The position numbers and the translations under genes are program-made. The notes beneath the pieces were generated by a model. It did no database searches, had not been told where the DNA came from, and saw nothing but the letters and a program-made list of their open reading frames with translations. A DNA stretch of 64,000 nt from Trichomonas vaginalis G3. Taxonomy: Eukaryota; Parabasalia; Trichomonadida; Trichomonadidae. Numbering within the stretch: the first letter of the stretch is position 1; every line of letters starts with the position of its first letter. The stretch covers positions 10,573,797-10,637,796 of the forward strand of contig NC_067204.1 of the NCBI RefSeq assembly GCF_026262505.1, given 5' to 3'. This document shows positions 7,640-19,149 of the stretch, piece by piece.

Positions 7640-10600
7640 TTAAATAAATGGCATACAACATCCATTTTCACAACATACAGCCTTAGTGTGTGCTCCTGTT
7701 AATGCAGTCTTACCAATTGTTAAGCGAGTCATTGACCCGTTTTTAAGTTGTAAATTAATATTCTGACCATCAAATATCACTTTATCATTTATTATATCCA
7801 AATAATTTTTAGGTGTTAATTGTTTATTTTGTCGTAAACTAACACCTTTCATTTTTTGTGCAATCTTTTTAAAATCACCTTCATCAATTGAACCGTTGAA
7901 TGAAGTATAACACTTAGGGCATAAAGCAACCATGTTATCACCTTGTTTCTCAATTGCTAAACCCAATAACTTCTTCTCATGTGCTTTTTCTTCAGCTTTA
8001 TTCTTTAATTTAGGTTTAAATTTCTCATCAAAACAGAAGAAATCAAAAGGTGCGAATTTGTAAATGTTTTTATCATAAAATTGTTTATCGGTAACAATCG
8101 CCTGAAATGCTTGAGTGTTAGGAAGACTTAGATCGCCAGCAATAGCCCAATAAGATGAATCAGTATCACCTTCAATGAAATGAAAACGATTAACATCCAT
8201 GCATTTATACATAAAATCATAAATGAAAACCAAATACCAGTATTTAGCATTATCTAAAGTGAAGAATGCCTCTTGTAAACATGTATCACATCTATAAAAT
8301 CTATCTTTAAGCATCACTTGATACGTATCTTCACCTATTTCTCTTATGTTTTTAAACTTATTTGACATACATGCAACGCGTGCCTTCTGTGCATTCATTA
8401 TTTTAGTCTTTGCGTAATTTTGTGTATTCATTGCATCGTAACCATATGATCCATTAAGTGAAATCTTGCAAAATAAACTTTTTCCTTTATTTCCTTCTAA
8501 TTCAGCCTTTTGTCTTTCGTTCATAAATTCGTTCGTTGCAAATTCATTAAAACAAGTATTTTTCGTAAATGTTAAAATTGATTGAATGTCATCAATGATA
8601 AAATGAAATCTGTCTATTAGATACCAAAGATAATAAGAAGAAAATGGTTGATATTGGTTGTGTGTTGATGCTAACTGAGTTAATTTTCTCTGTTTCTGGT
8701 CAACTGGTAGATTGTTTGATTTCATGTAATTATACATAAAACTGCCAATTGTTTTTTCATCTGTGATAATATCTAAGTTTCTTATTATCGGTAAAAAGTT
8801 TATGTAATCATTAATGTATTTTTCATCAATGTGACCCTTTACTTCAGCCACGAATAAAGTATTTTTTCTTTCTAATTATTCCCAATGCTTTTGCTTTCTT
8901 TGTTGCTGTATCACAAATGATAACACCATTCAATCTTCCCGGCATATACATTTTATGGTTAGTATATTGATGAAATCATGAGGATTAGATGAAAATGATG
9001 AAGGATATAATGAATTAAAGTCAACTCCAACGAAATGAGTCATAATGTTGGTGTGTCCTCATTTGATACAGTTTTAGTTTCTGGATTATATGAAGTTTAT
9101 TAATGTGCGTGATTCCTTTAAGATTAACACGATGTTGAACATTTGATAGACCACCAGTAATTCCATTACGGAGAATGTGATAAGCTTCAACTGAATCTAA
9201 AGTCATTGGTAAATTATTTTTTAATGTATAATTTCTTAAATTGATTCTTAAACGTTGAACATCCTCATCTTTATTTGATTTTACGATATTGCAATAACAA
9301 CACATTAACTGACAATTTTCTTTGGTATGTGGTTTTTCATTATCGATTCTATCCAATGTTGGTTTATTTGCATATGTAAACGCTTTACCACACATTTTGC
9401 ATTTAGATGAAAGGATTAAATCGTGATAGTATTGAAAATCATCCATTGAAACATTATTTTTAGTATCTCTTTCTGCTTTTTCATCTTGTTTCTTATATGA
9501 TTCAATTTTATATTTCCAATACTTTTTCGTTAATTCAAAACTTGATTCCACATTTTCTTCTTCTGGATATTTTTCGTTAGGATTAAAGTCTTTATATGCT
9601 AAAGCGTAACGAATCATTGATGCATTCGATGATAAAGAAAGATTATGAAGCATGTCAATTTTATAAACAAATGTTTCTTCAATAATTTTATCAATTGGGT
9701 CAATCATAATTTCAACATCTTTATTGCAATAATGAATAAAATATTCTAATCTATTCTTAAAATTTTTAGCATCATTGAGATATATTTGATAATCACTATC
9801 TGATATAGTTTCTTGAGTTAATGCTGAATAAAATGAATCTTTCGTGAATGGTTCCTCTTTATATAATTCTTCTTCGTAATTTTCCCACGTGATGAATTGA
9901 TAAGGGAAAAAGGATTTAACACGTGATTTATTGTTTCCGAAATCTCGAGTGAATTGATCTAATGTCCCACCCGCTATATAATTTCTGATGTCAATAAATC
10001 TCAATTCATATGGAACGTTTGTTTTCTTTACAATGATTTGCTTAAATTGTGAAGATGAACCCAGCATTGATTTTATTTTCCATTTTGCAGTGTTTAAATC
10101 ACGAAGAATTAAATTTAAATCAAACTTTCCCGAATTAAAACCTATGATATTCACTTTATTGAATTCCTCATCTAGAAGTTCTTTAAATGCTTCCTTTTGT
10201 TTCTCATTTAATGTATGGGACAAAGTCCCCGCCGTTTGGTCCGTTTGCGGCTTCATTAATTCTTCATATTGTTCAATATTTGATTTAGCAACTAATGAAC
10301 AGGTTGAAAATAAAAATTCAATCCAATCAGAAATAAAAGAATCACTTGAAGTTAAGCAAAAATTCCTCGTAAATGTTTTATCACGGTCTACGACCTCGCC
10401 GCTTTGCGGCTTTATTTTGACAGTTGATGAGACCATGAATGGTTTTAAGTAAGCATTCAAAGTTGCACATTCAGAAAGTTGAAGTTCTTCTTTAGTCTCT
10501 AATGTTTCGAAGTCAAAAGTAATATAATATCTTGTTGGTTTATAATATTCCTGCAAATTATGTGCTAATAGCCATTGATATATCTTCTGTTTCGTGATAT

Positions 10601-11147
10601 GTGGTGCATATGGTTGTTGTGTGTTTTGCAATTGAACGTCTTGAATTAATCTCCCATTATTTTCTTTACATTTCTCACAATGTTTTAAAAATCTTCTTTG
10701 GTTTTTCCTTTCTGGATCATCACGGATAGAATATACTTCTTCTTTGCAAAAGGGGCAAACTCTATAGCCGGTGAGTGCTTCAACGTCTGTTATTCTGTCA
10801 GCGTGAAGTTTTCCACATGGACTCTGTGTTAATAAAATATTTACTGTTTCAAATTCTGGATCTATCATTATTGAATCCACTAATGGAAAGTCTACCTTGT
10901 TAATGTCTACGTCTTCTGGTTGAGGGTCACAATAATAAAAATCAATATTAACGTTTAACATTCTTGCTAACCTCTCACTTTCTGATGAAATGTCAAACCC
11001 TTCATATGCATCTATTGCTTCATTTAAATAGCTTCTACGAGTTTTAGGATTAACACCATCAGGAATGTTATAGAAGCGTTTAAATAACCTTCTACCTTCT
11101 GCTCTAATTTGATTATCATTCATTTTAGCTGTTCCGTTTTTGTTCAT
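7640..11147 (-). pseudogene. Protein-primed family B DNA polymerase (pPolB) of element 1, with HNH-type insert
   Basis: The region encodes the full motif series of a Polinton polymerase. After a zinc-finger-like CPFCKEEV...HCEKCKE block come exonuclease motifs: FDFETLE (Exo I), GFNSGKFDLN (Exo II) and YCNKDVEI (Exo III). Then follow palm motif A (DFNSLYPS near 9.0 kb), motif B (KISLNGSYGYD) and motif C (GDTDSSY). Between Exo III and motif A lies an embedded CKMCGKAF-TLDRIDNEK-HTKENCQLMCCYCN segment of the HNH/endonuclease VII type. In the family this enzyme replicates the linear element from a protein primer. The reading is broken, with about two breaks. The start at 11147 follows the typical TTTTTTATTCTTACATAA context. 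Confidence 0.85.
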
Positions 11148-11226
11148 TTATGTAAGAATAAAAAATTAAAAAATAAATAAAAATAAAGTTTATTTTTTTA
11201 AAGTCCGAGACTCAGAGAGTCCAGGG

Positions 11227-12333
11227 CTAAAGTCCATAAAATGAATTAAGAACACATAAATTTTTATCATCTGCGACGTGACGAATACATTTTAATTTAC
11301 TCAAGAATGCGTACCCTGATACATTAAATCTAATTCCTGTCTTATTTAATTTCACAACTTTGAAAAGGAATGTATGAATAGCTATAAAATGATGAGATGA
11401 TGTTTTATGGGTTGCTTCCATTTTTTCTGAAATAAATGAATAAATATAATGCTTATAAGTTTTCATATCTTTTATATTCTTAATAACGAATGGTATAGAC
11501 CTTTCCACTTCGTCTTCCTTCGGTGCTGTTCTTTCATATGAAACATTATTGGTATCTTCAATAATGAAACCACAATCGCATAAAATTTTATATGTACCAA
11601 TTGTTTCTTTTGATATTTTATCTAACAAATCAAAAACTTTATCAACACCCGTGCATTTATTTAAATAATAATTTGTGTAAATATCATGGTCTTCTTTCTT
11701 AATCGTATTTGTTGCATATGTTACATTTTTCAATGCTTTTTTGAATTTTTCAGAATCAAGAGGAGGTGAAAGTAATATACAGGGGTATTCTTCATCGTCA
11801 ATAAACTGAAGCTTATGTTTATGAATAAATTTTGTGCCTTCTTCTGAAAGTGTTTCGTCAATATCACCATCTAATAAATTTTTAGTAGATACCAAAAAGT
11901 AATTTTTATATCTTTCTTCATGAGATTTCTGAACTTCTGATTCTGAAGCTGGGATATTCATTAAACCCTCTACTTCATTCTCATTATATTTTTCAACTTC
12001 TCTTAATTCCTTAATTTTTTCATCTATTTCATCTCTTATTTTTTCCAGTCTTTCAATTTCATCATATTCATCATCTTTAATCCGTTCTTCATAATATTCA
12101 GGGAAAACATCAGGTTCTTTAGGTTTTTCTTCTTCAGATGTAGGATATAAGAAATTTATAACATCATCTTTATTCATTTTTCCATCATAATCAAACTCAT
12201 TTAAAAACTCTGCGAATTTTTTACAATTTCTTAAATAATATTTATCAACTTCATAACCCGCCTCCTCTAATATATCCTTTATTTCCTCGTTTGTGAATCC
12301 TAATTTTTTAACGTTGTTAGTTTTGACGCTCAT
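11227..12333 (-). CDS. Acidic coiled-coil protein upstream of the polymerase, unknown
   Basis: A 368-residue protein. The first 55 residues look like a helical domain (FTNEEIKDILEEAGYEVDKYYL), followed by an acidic linker and a coiled coil (about residues 85-120, rich in Glu/Lys/Ile). A mixed C-terminal domain follows, with scattered cysteines (YLNKCTG, ILCDCGFII) ending KNLCVLNSFYGL. It is transcribed in the same direction and just before pPolB. In protein-primed systems a terminal-protein gene or domain can lie in this place, but I see no proof of that role. The ATG at 12333 follows TTTTTTTATTTAATGATAA. Confidence 0.45.
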   Translation of the reverse strand: MSVKTNNVKKLGFTNEEIKDILEEAGYEVDKYYLRNCKKFAEFLNEFDYDGKMNKDDVINFLYPTSEEEKPKEPDVFPEYYEERIKDDEYDEIERLEKIRDEIDEKIKELREVEKYNENEVEGLMNIPASESEVQKSHEERYKNYFLVSTKNLLDGDIDETLSEEGTKFIHKHKLQFIDDEEYPCILLSPPLDSEKFKKALKNVTYATNTIKKEDHDIYTNYYLNKCTGVDKVFDLLDKISKETIGTYKILCDCGFIIEDTNNVSYERTAPKEDEVERSIPFVIKNIKDMKTYKHYIYSFISEKMEATHKTSSHHFIAIHTFLFKVVKLNKTGIRFNVSGYAFLSKLKCIRHVADDKNLCVLNSFYGL

Positions 12334-12394
12334 TTATCATTAAATAAAAAAATAAATTACAAAATGTAAGACATGAATTTTTAAAGTTTATTTT

Positions 12395-12985
12395 TCATTC
12401 ATGAAAATAATTATTTCTAATTTCTTTTACTCTCTCGTACATACTAGATTTAAAGAATTCAGAACATTTCCCATAATCTCCTAAATGTTTTCTTATCCCT
12501 AACGTGTGCCAGTTATTATATGAAACTGAATAAACTTTATCTTTATCTTTACACCTTTCATCACTTCCAATATATTTATATTTCAATTTTGATTTAGCAT
12601 TTTCATATTCATTAACGTTTAATAATTCACAGTCTTCCTTTTTAAATAAATGTTTTATGTATTCAGGATTTAATACTCTACGTTTATATACTCCTAACTT
12701 AGTTCTAAAGGTTTTTCTACAAAATTTAGGAATTCCATCCTCTTTAATGTCATCAATGATTTCCATTTCATTATTTTCAATTTCTTCTTCCCGTTTATGA
12801 GGTCTTTGATTATGACTCCATTGATTCCATGAAATTAAATATTCTTTATCATTATATTTATACCTCATTAGCTTATTTTGGCTTTCATATTCATTTAATA
12901 ATTCACAATCTTCATTTTTAAATTGAAGTTTAACCCATTCAGGATTTAAACAATGTTTAATTAATCGCGGAATATCTGACATCAT
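12395..12985 (-). CDS. Protein with two repeated LNPEW-type domains
   Basis: A 196-residue protein made of two copies of one module. Copy one is about residues 12-65 (LNPEWVKLQFKNEDCELLNE ... YLISWNQWSHNQRPHK). Copy two is about residues 110-170 (LNPEYIKHLFKKEDCELLN ... YSVSYNNWHTLGIRKH). The pattern (helix, CELL, a hydrophilic gap, KYKY, then a W-x-x-W/H turn) resembles the small DNA-binding repeats found in phage and mobile-element nucleases such as DUF723-like modules, though the zinc ligands usual there are not obvious. Position at the end of the element fits a DNA-binding regulator. This is an inference by pattern only. Confidence 0.45.
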   Translation of the reverse strand: MMSDIPRLIKHCLNPEWVKLQFKNEDCELLNEYESQNKLMRYKYNDKEYLISWNQWSHNQRPHKREEEIENNEMEIIDDIKEDGIPKFCRKTFRTKLGVYKRRVLNPEYIKHLFKKEDCELLNVNEYENAKSKLKYKYIGSDERCKDKDKVYSVSYNNWHTLGIRKHLGDYGKCSEFFKSSMYERVKEIRNNYFHE

Positions 12986-13801
12986 CTATATATAGCTTCT
13001 TTTATAAAAGATAAAAAAATAAATTATTTTAAAATTAATGTTAATTTTTTTAATGTGTTTATAAATTATATTTTAATGCATCGTCTATATATAGATGTAA
13101 CAAAAAAAGTCACTAAACCCTTCCACATATACTACTTAAAACATTAAAATTTTTATTATGATTTTTTAGAAAAATGATACTCAATCAATATATTTACTAA
13201 TAAAACTGAGATATGTTTGTTTCTAACTCGAAGAATTATATTTAATTTTTTACTATATCCAGATTTGCTGGTTTTTTCATTTAAAAACTCAATAAAAATG
13301 TATTATTGTTAATTGTATGACATATTGTTTTTCCAAATTTTTTTCAAAATCCCAATTTTCAAGTGAAAAGTTTAAATTTTCATTTTCATTTTTCTTTTTT
13401 TCGAATTTTTTTTCGATTTTAGAAATGCTTAAACTGATAATATGGTCGTTACAAAATGCTTATATATCTAAAAATATGATGATTTCCAGGAAAATTTTAA
13501 AAATTCCTTTTCAATTACAAATATTCACCTCAAAATATTACAAACTAAGTGCAATTGTATTAAAATATGAACTCACATGATCAAACAATGTAAAAAATTA
13601 TACTAAATATTGTATAAACTAAGCATTTTTTTCCATTCTAAATTCAATTTATAAAAGAACTTGCATTTAACAAATTTTAATGTCAAGAAAGGACGATACA
13701 CTTATACTACTGGTGAAAAACTATTGCTATGCTGCTTGCTAATTATAAAAAAATTGAAATATGAAATTCGATTTTATAAACAATAAAAGTAATAAATAAA
13801 A
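12986..13801. other. AT-rich spacer at the edge of element 1
   Basis: About 0.8 kb of low-complexity AT-rich DNA between the last gene of element 1 and the first host gene. It includes the palindrome CATCGTCTATATATAGATG near 13.08 kb and a related CATCTATATATAG near 12.98 kb, which could mark the element end, but no partner repeat is inside the window. The phenylalanine-rich open frame at 13.3-13.6 kb looks like chance in T-rich DNA. Confidence 0.5.
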
Positions 13802-14974
13802 TTAAAATGAGAGTATATAAATATGATCTTTTGTTGTATTGTAAATTTCTCCATCCAGAAGACGTAATTTGAAATTCTCTCCCTCTCTGGAATCGATTAA
13901 TGCAAATGCACCCTTATCCATGGAGTAGCACACACCTTGTTCAATCTTTTTAAGGTAAATCGAAGGAACATATTTCATATTTAAGTAGTCTTTGTCAGTA
14001 ACCAAGGCATATTCTGATTCAAGACTACCTACAACGACAAGAATTTGGTCTCTTTGGTAACTAACTTCATGATCTGTTGATTCACATTCGTCTGCGACGC
14101 TTGCAATGCAATCAGGGAAGAAATGAATTGCATATGAAAGGGAAGGAGTGACAAATCTCTTTTGAGGGGCCTTCATTGCAATACGTTTAAATGTTGGTGA
14201 ACGGAAATTCCTAAATCCAATTTGATTTGCGTGACAATAATTTCTAAAATCAGTTTCGTAGTTGGTGTTAATGGATGCAGGAAGCCCATTGTCACGTAAT
14301 TTAGTCGCCGATGATACAAATTCATTCAATAAATTCGAGATGGTGGAAGATATATCAGATTTAATTGTTCGGAAAGAATTGATTTCTTCGTCACAAAACG
14401 AAAGAATTGTTTCTTCAATAACTTTTTCGAAGCATTCAAATTTGTATCTGTAAGCATTATATGACTGCATTGACTTTTGATAAATCACCAATTCCTTTTC
14501 AAGATGTTGCGTATTAGCTTTTTCTTTAGATTTAGATTCTAACAATCCATTTGCAATCTTAGTCATTGTATTATTTGCGGTAATTGCACCTTTAAGTGTA
14601 TTATTATCTTTATTTAAGTGAATTCTTTGTGTTTCAATCTGTCCTGACATAATATGTAGCATTGTTTCATAATTTCTTGAAAGATTGATACGATTATCGC
14701 ATGATTTTTCGATATCATCGGACAGCTTTTGGACCAGGACTGGTAAATTCTCAAATTGATGAGTATAAGTTTGAGTTAAATCGGTAATCTCATTAAATCG
14801 CATATGAACGTCTCCTGGAAAGCCAGGAACTTCATTATTATCTTTGAACGTTGGAATTTGGAGCTCCGAGAGCTGTGAAAGTATAGAAGAAACGGAAGCA
14901 AGATATTTCTCTATATTTTTCAACTCATGGCATAAAAAATCGTGTTCATTTCCTTCGTCAAAATACTTTCGCAT
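13802..14974 (-). CDS. Host coiled-coil protein with C-terminal SH3-like domain
   Basis: Starting at the ATG at 14974 the protein has about 390 residues. The first 270 are helical: KNIEKYLASVSSILSQL, then a region with few prolines, then long Lys/Glu/Asn-rich helices, consistent with a BAR/F-BAR-like or other coiled-coil dimer. After a basic linker comes a compact beta-rich end (about residues 315-375: HEVSYQRDQILVVVGSLESE ... YVPSIYLKKIEQG) that fits an SH3 fold: ALYD-like start, acidic turn and the final Y-V-P-S-x-Y-L motif. BAR-SH3 proteins act at membranes with actin, which would suit this layout. An open frame extends 17 codons further upstream only with a TTG start, so the ATG is preferred. 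The SH3 call is moderate and the BAR call is weak. Confidence 0.55.
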   Translation of the reverse strand: MRKYFDEGNEHDFLCHELKNIEKYLASVSSILSQLSELQIPTFKDNNEVPGFPGDVHMRFNEITDLTQTYTHQFENLPVLVQKLSDDIEKSCDNRINLSRNYETMLHIMSGQIETQRIHLNKDNNTLKGAITANNTMTKIANGLLESKSKEKANTQHLEKELVIYQKSMQSYNAYRYKFECFEKVIEETILSFCDEEINSFRTIKSDISSTISNLLNEFVSSATKLRDNGLPASINTNYETDFRNYCHANQIGFRNFRSPTFKRIAMKAPQKRFVTPSLSYAIHFFPDCIASVADECESTDHEVSYQRDQILVVVGSLESEYALVTDKDYLNMKYVPSIYLKKIEQGVCYSMDKGAFALIDSREGENFKLRLLDGEIYNTTKDHIYILSF

Positions 14975-15095
14975 AAAGTAATTTTTTTTATTTTTTTCAG
15001 AGCTTCTCAAAATTGAGGATGTCAAAAATTAGAACTGTGACATTAACATTTTTAAAATCGTTGAGTACTCTGAAGTATCCGATTTCAATGTTATG

Positions 15096-15116
15096 ACAGA
15101 GGTAGGGCAACGATAG
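15096..15116 (+). repeat. 21-bp motif, inverted copy at 18475-18495
   Basis: The 21 bases ACAGAGGTAGGGCAACGATAG occur here and exactly in reverse complement at 18475-18495. Read towards the gene that starts at 14974, the motif begins about 120 bases upstream of the ATG, where a promoter or upstream control element would sit. The function is inferred. Confidence 0.4.
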
Positions 15117-17612
15117 AAAATTTTTGGAAAAAAAGTTCGGAGATCTTAAACGTATCATATTCCCTGCATGGTTTGGTATCTTCCGCCATGCGTTGTGCCA
15201 AACATATTGACACTTTCCAATAATTAATTTATGGTATGAGTCACAGAGTTAGATTATAAAAAGAAAGTAAATAATTGCAATTAGAAATCATATATGTCGG
15301 AAATCAAATGTTGATGAGCAGAAACCTTTTACTCATCATAAAAGAGATAAATCACTAAAGATTTGTTATACATTAAAATTTGATATTTGGTGCTCGAAAA
15401 CTGTCTGATGGGACTCCTCCAAAATGAACCAATCTATCGCTGAGGACCAAATTAGATGATGTGGATGGTGTATTCTCTAATTCTAACTTAGGAAGATGGG
15501 AACAAAACGAATGACGACAACAAATGTCAAACATAGATTAAAATACTATGAATCAATAAAAGTATATGTGCATTGAAGGTGATAACGATCACTTGAGGCT
15601 TATAACTCTTTGACTAAATTATGCAATAATTAAATATAATCATTTTTATATTTTTTACTGATAGTAATTAATATACTATCCTGCTTAAGAAATGGTATGA
15701 TCAAATTTGTTTGAAAATTTAATTATGTATATGAAACTATGTCTTCTATATAAAAATCAAAATTTTCGGACGAACCTAGATTGAACCTTTATGAAAATCT
15801 ATCATTTTTGTTAATTGAGTTAATATGAATCTTTTACATATGTATATATAGCATTGATAGCTTATATAATCATGGTTTATTCCATATTAACATATTTTTT
15901 CAGTTAAATTTGTTAATAATATCATGTAACAAATTAATTCAAGATTAGAATGTCTACAAAATGCTAACAAATAAGAACAAAATACGATTTCTCGACTTAA
16001 ATTTTAATATGGAGTAGTTTTTCGTTTAAATCTAATTAAAAATGAATAAAAACTTATCTTGTACTATTTTCATTCAAAGATTTTAATAATGTAAATCATG
16101 CATTTTCATAATTCAGTACAGTTCTTTTTAGAATTAAAGTTGATGAGGATGATATTTGTGATTTAAAATAATTTGTTAATGTTCACCTTTTATTCATCAC
16201 CTTGTGGTATGCCCTAAAGCAATAGCATTATCAATTCTGCTGAATTGATCAACTCAAAATTCCAAAAAAAATTCAAAATTTCAAAAATGAAATTAAACAA
16301 TTGAATTTTCACATGAAAAAATCAATTTCGAAAAAAATTTGGAAAATCAAAGTATTTGATAATTAGTCAAATAATCAATTTACATCGTTTTTACTCATAA
16401 AAAACAACTAATTTTTGATTTTGATATCATATTTGATAAATACTCATTCCAGAGTTGACGTAATGTATTAATTATTGTTAGAGATATTGCTTTCGCAGCA
16501 AAATTCTTATTTCATGAAAGAAAAAAAAAGATTTTATTCCAACAAAAGCAAGTAAACAGATGAATGGAAACGTACTATATTTTCATAAATGTAGTAATCA
16601 GCGTGTCGCTTTTGTTTATCATGTTCGAGTCAAAATGTATTAACTTGTAATAAGAAATATTCGAAGATTATATGAAGTATTGAGCATTCTTTGTAGAAAT
16701 ATTTGTAATTCATTACTAACATATATAATAAAGTTGTTTTTTTTCCCTTATTGCAATAATTTTGTCTGATTTTAATAACTTTTCATGTATACGAGTTGTG
16801 TGAATATGCATCATAATATGCGTAAATATACTTATTTGCGACGAATAATGTGGTTGCATAATGGAGGTGCTAAATTTTGATTTTTAATATGGGGCTTTGG
16901 TATGTATAATCATGTTCTTATCTCAACGTAGGAGTATTGGTGCAATATGATTAAAATTTACGAGGTTGATCTTAAATTGAATAATTCTGGAGTATAAATC
17001 ACAATGCAGCTAATTCTATGTTAAAGATAGATACAGATTGTAGTAATCAATTAGGGAGTACAAATTCATTCTTTCATTTCTGTCGTATTGAGCAGAAAGG
17101 AAGAGATCATAACCCTAGGAAAAAAAGCACAAATTTGTCACTTTTCATAGTACGTTAAACTCAATTCGCTCGGCGAATGCCGAGCACACGTACTCATCAT
17201 TCAACATAATATTCTCATTCTTTGGTTATTATAGTGCCAGACAACACAAGATTTCAAAGAATTACTTGAGTTTTCAATTAATCTTAATCCGATTTTAGAT
17301 TTATCGAGAACTCCATCATCACAATCACATACTTCAGTGTGGTAACTACAATTATCCATATACAGAAGGAAGTTCTTTTCGAACAACTCATTTGGAGTCT
17401 GTTTTGGAAAGAACTTCTTTCTGTCCGACTTAATTTCATAGTTCCTGATCAACCAAAAGACAGAAACCACACACTATCTACTTAGGAAAGGAGTTCTTTC
17501 TAAATCTTCCTTAAATTGAGATTTTACGAGAGATAACCCTTCTATTGCACTTAAAAATGAACATTTTGATATCTTTAGTATCACACAAGGTCATATATAG
17601 TATTTCATCTAC

Positions 17613-17680
17613 ATGAATACATTCATCTTTCGAAGTCTCTCATTAAATGGGAGGCTTCGAAAGATGAATCGTTTTATTCA
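17613..17680. repeat. Long perfect hairpin, CTCATTAAATG loop type (copy 1)
   Basis: ATTCATCTTTCGAAG at 17621 is exactly complementary to CTTCGAAAGATGAAT ending at 17669. The two arms are separated by TCTCTCATTAAATGGGAGG, which itself can fold; an outer ATGAAT/ATTCAT pair extends the stem. A related hairpin with the same apical sequence but a different stem is at 61723-61775. Confidence 0.6.
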
Positions 17681-19149
17681 TACAACTTTAAATCTCGAAC
17701 ACATTTAGAGAGTGAGTATATCATTTTATTCTTGTTTTGAGTTTATTCTGATTCAAAATTGCAGTGAAAACAGAAGTTCACACATCATATCTGAATGTGA
17801 GCTCATCTATACTTATACGATCTCAATACCTCCACTCTAAGCATAAGAGGTGAAGTTATATAAAAATTATCAGATGCGTTGAAGTCTCAAAAGTATTGCC
17901 TGAATGCTTGTTTCATATTTGTCCAAGTAGTTTCAATGAATAAATGTATTGTTTTTTATAATTTCGATTTATTTTTAGAAAATATTCAATATAAACCTTT
18001 ATTGTGTTATTTACATCTCATAAATTCTCTGTCTAAATCATATAAAAGCGCGTTTTACCCCTATGAATCAAGAAATTCATTCAATATTCATGGTATATTT
18101 ATTAAATTTATACGATTTACTAATAATCAATATTATATCCTCATAAATAGCAATATATTTTGGTAATCTATGATAATCATATACAATATTTGAAATCAAA
18201 TTTTCATTAGTTTAGGTTCCTTGTTAATAGTAAACCATTATATTTATTACTAATAATAAAATCTATGTGTCGTATTGAAATTCAATAAAATTACTTATTC
18301 GGTCCAAAAAAACAAATTAGATAAATTTTTTCTTTTTTTATGTAATTTTTGTTTTTCATTTTTCTCAAGATCCTAAGTTATGTTCTAACTTTTGACATCA
18401 TATCCTATCATGCTAGGCTATATATTATAGCATATCCAAAAGACAAGGAAATCTATCAGAGAAGCCTTTTTGACCTATCGTTGCCCTACCTCTGTTATGA
18501 CTTTTCAATTCAATTGTTAATGACACTTTTTATGAAGATAAAAAGAATATAGAAGATCTGTTTATTCATAAAAAGACGAATAATTATAATAAGGTTTTTT
18601 ACAAAAAAAAACTACATTTGTGATGGATTTTTCTTATTAAATGAATTAAATATCTATTCAAAAAATTTTTCTATTCCATGCATTTACTTCATATGAATGA
18701 AAATTGTGCCAAACATGTTGCCACATACGAAAAAGCAAAAATAAACTGCGCCGTTCTTCTTCAATTGTATTTTTACTTCACGCATTCCCACCGTGCTTTC
18801 GGAATGCAATTAAACTACTTCACACTTATAATTAGAAGTGAAATATGAAAGGATGCTGTCAAATGGGTCTCCTTTCTATCAATTCGATTTGGTGCGTAAT
18901 GTCACTTTTCAAGTAGGGATTTTTTTGATGTTATCCCTGAACAAAGGTTTCCAGTTCTCCATATCACTGTCGAAAATGACAGATCTACAAAGATTATATT
19001 CATTACTTTAATCGCAAATAAATATATTGTATTCCTATAAATTTTCTTGAATTCTGATTGAATTTGGGTAAAAGGTAATGGCTTTTGTGAAATAATTTAA
19101 CAAAATAGCAGGATTTTGATGAACATAAAAGCGCCATAATACTATTGTT

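Larger units (their letters stand above)
1..13000. mobile_element. Maverick/Polinton element 1, partial (right-hand part), broken fossil
   Basis: This block carries the Polinton hallmark set: double jelly-roll major capsid protein, FtsK/HerA-type packaging ATPase, retroviral-type integrase and protein-primed family B DNA polymerase, plus small genes whose counterparts sit in the second Maverick of this window. Genes from the left edge to about 5.7 kb run mostly on the plus strand and those from there to 13.0 kb on the minus strand. The left end is outside the window. I could not recognise a terminal inverted repeat at the right, so the boundary near 13.0 kb is set by the last element-like gene and is uncertain by a few hundred bases. 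The block is broken, with roughly six to eight breaks. Base composition is very AT-rich, more so than element 2. Relative age cannot be measured without its ends. Confidence 0.85.
15026..19149. other. Gene-poor AT-rich host spacer (4.1 kb)
   Basis: No convincing coding region. The stretch includes a 21-bp motif at 15096-15116 repeated in inverse at 18475-18495, a 17-bp near-repeat at 15193/18704, a 7-bp-stem GC hairpin near 17.18 kb (GCTCGGC-gaat-GCCGAGC) and the long hairpin at 17.62 kb. Short frames at 17.2, 17.9 and 18.35 kb have no start context and no protein-like composition. Confidence 0.5.

Noticed and set aside
9988-10452. 154-codon plus-strand frame inside the polymerase region
   Set aside because: Antisense shadow of conserved polymerase exonuclease motifs.
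13060-13110. TATATATAG palindrome as right end of element 1
   Set aside because: No matching repeat or target duplication can be shown inside the window, so the end is left open.
13317-13580. Phenylalanine-rich 87-codon frame
   Set aside because: T-rich low-complexity DNA read in frame; no initiator and no protein-like pattern.
17165-17195. GC hairpin GCTCGGC-gaat-GCCGAGC as an intrinsic terminator
   Set aside because: Rho-independent termination is bacterial; no gene ends here and there is no T-run behind it.
17201-17470. 89-codon frame with LLYMDNCSYHTEV, faintly like a DDE transposase motif
   Set aside because: Only one short motif fits, there are no flanking transposase blocks or terminal repeats, and the surroundings are noncoding.
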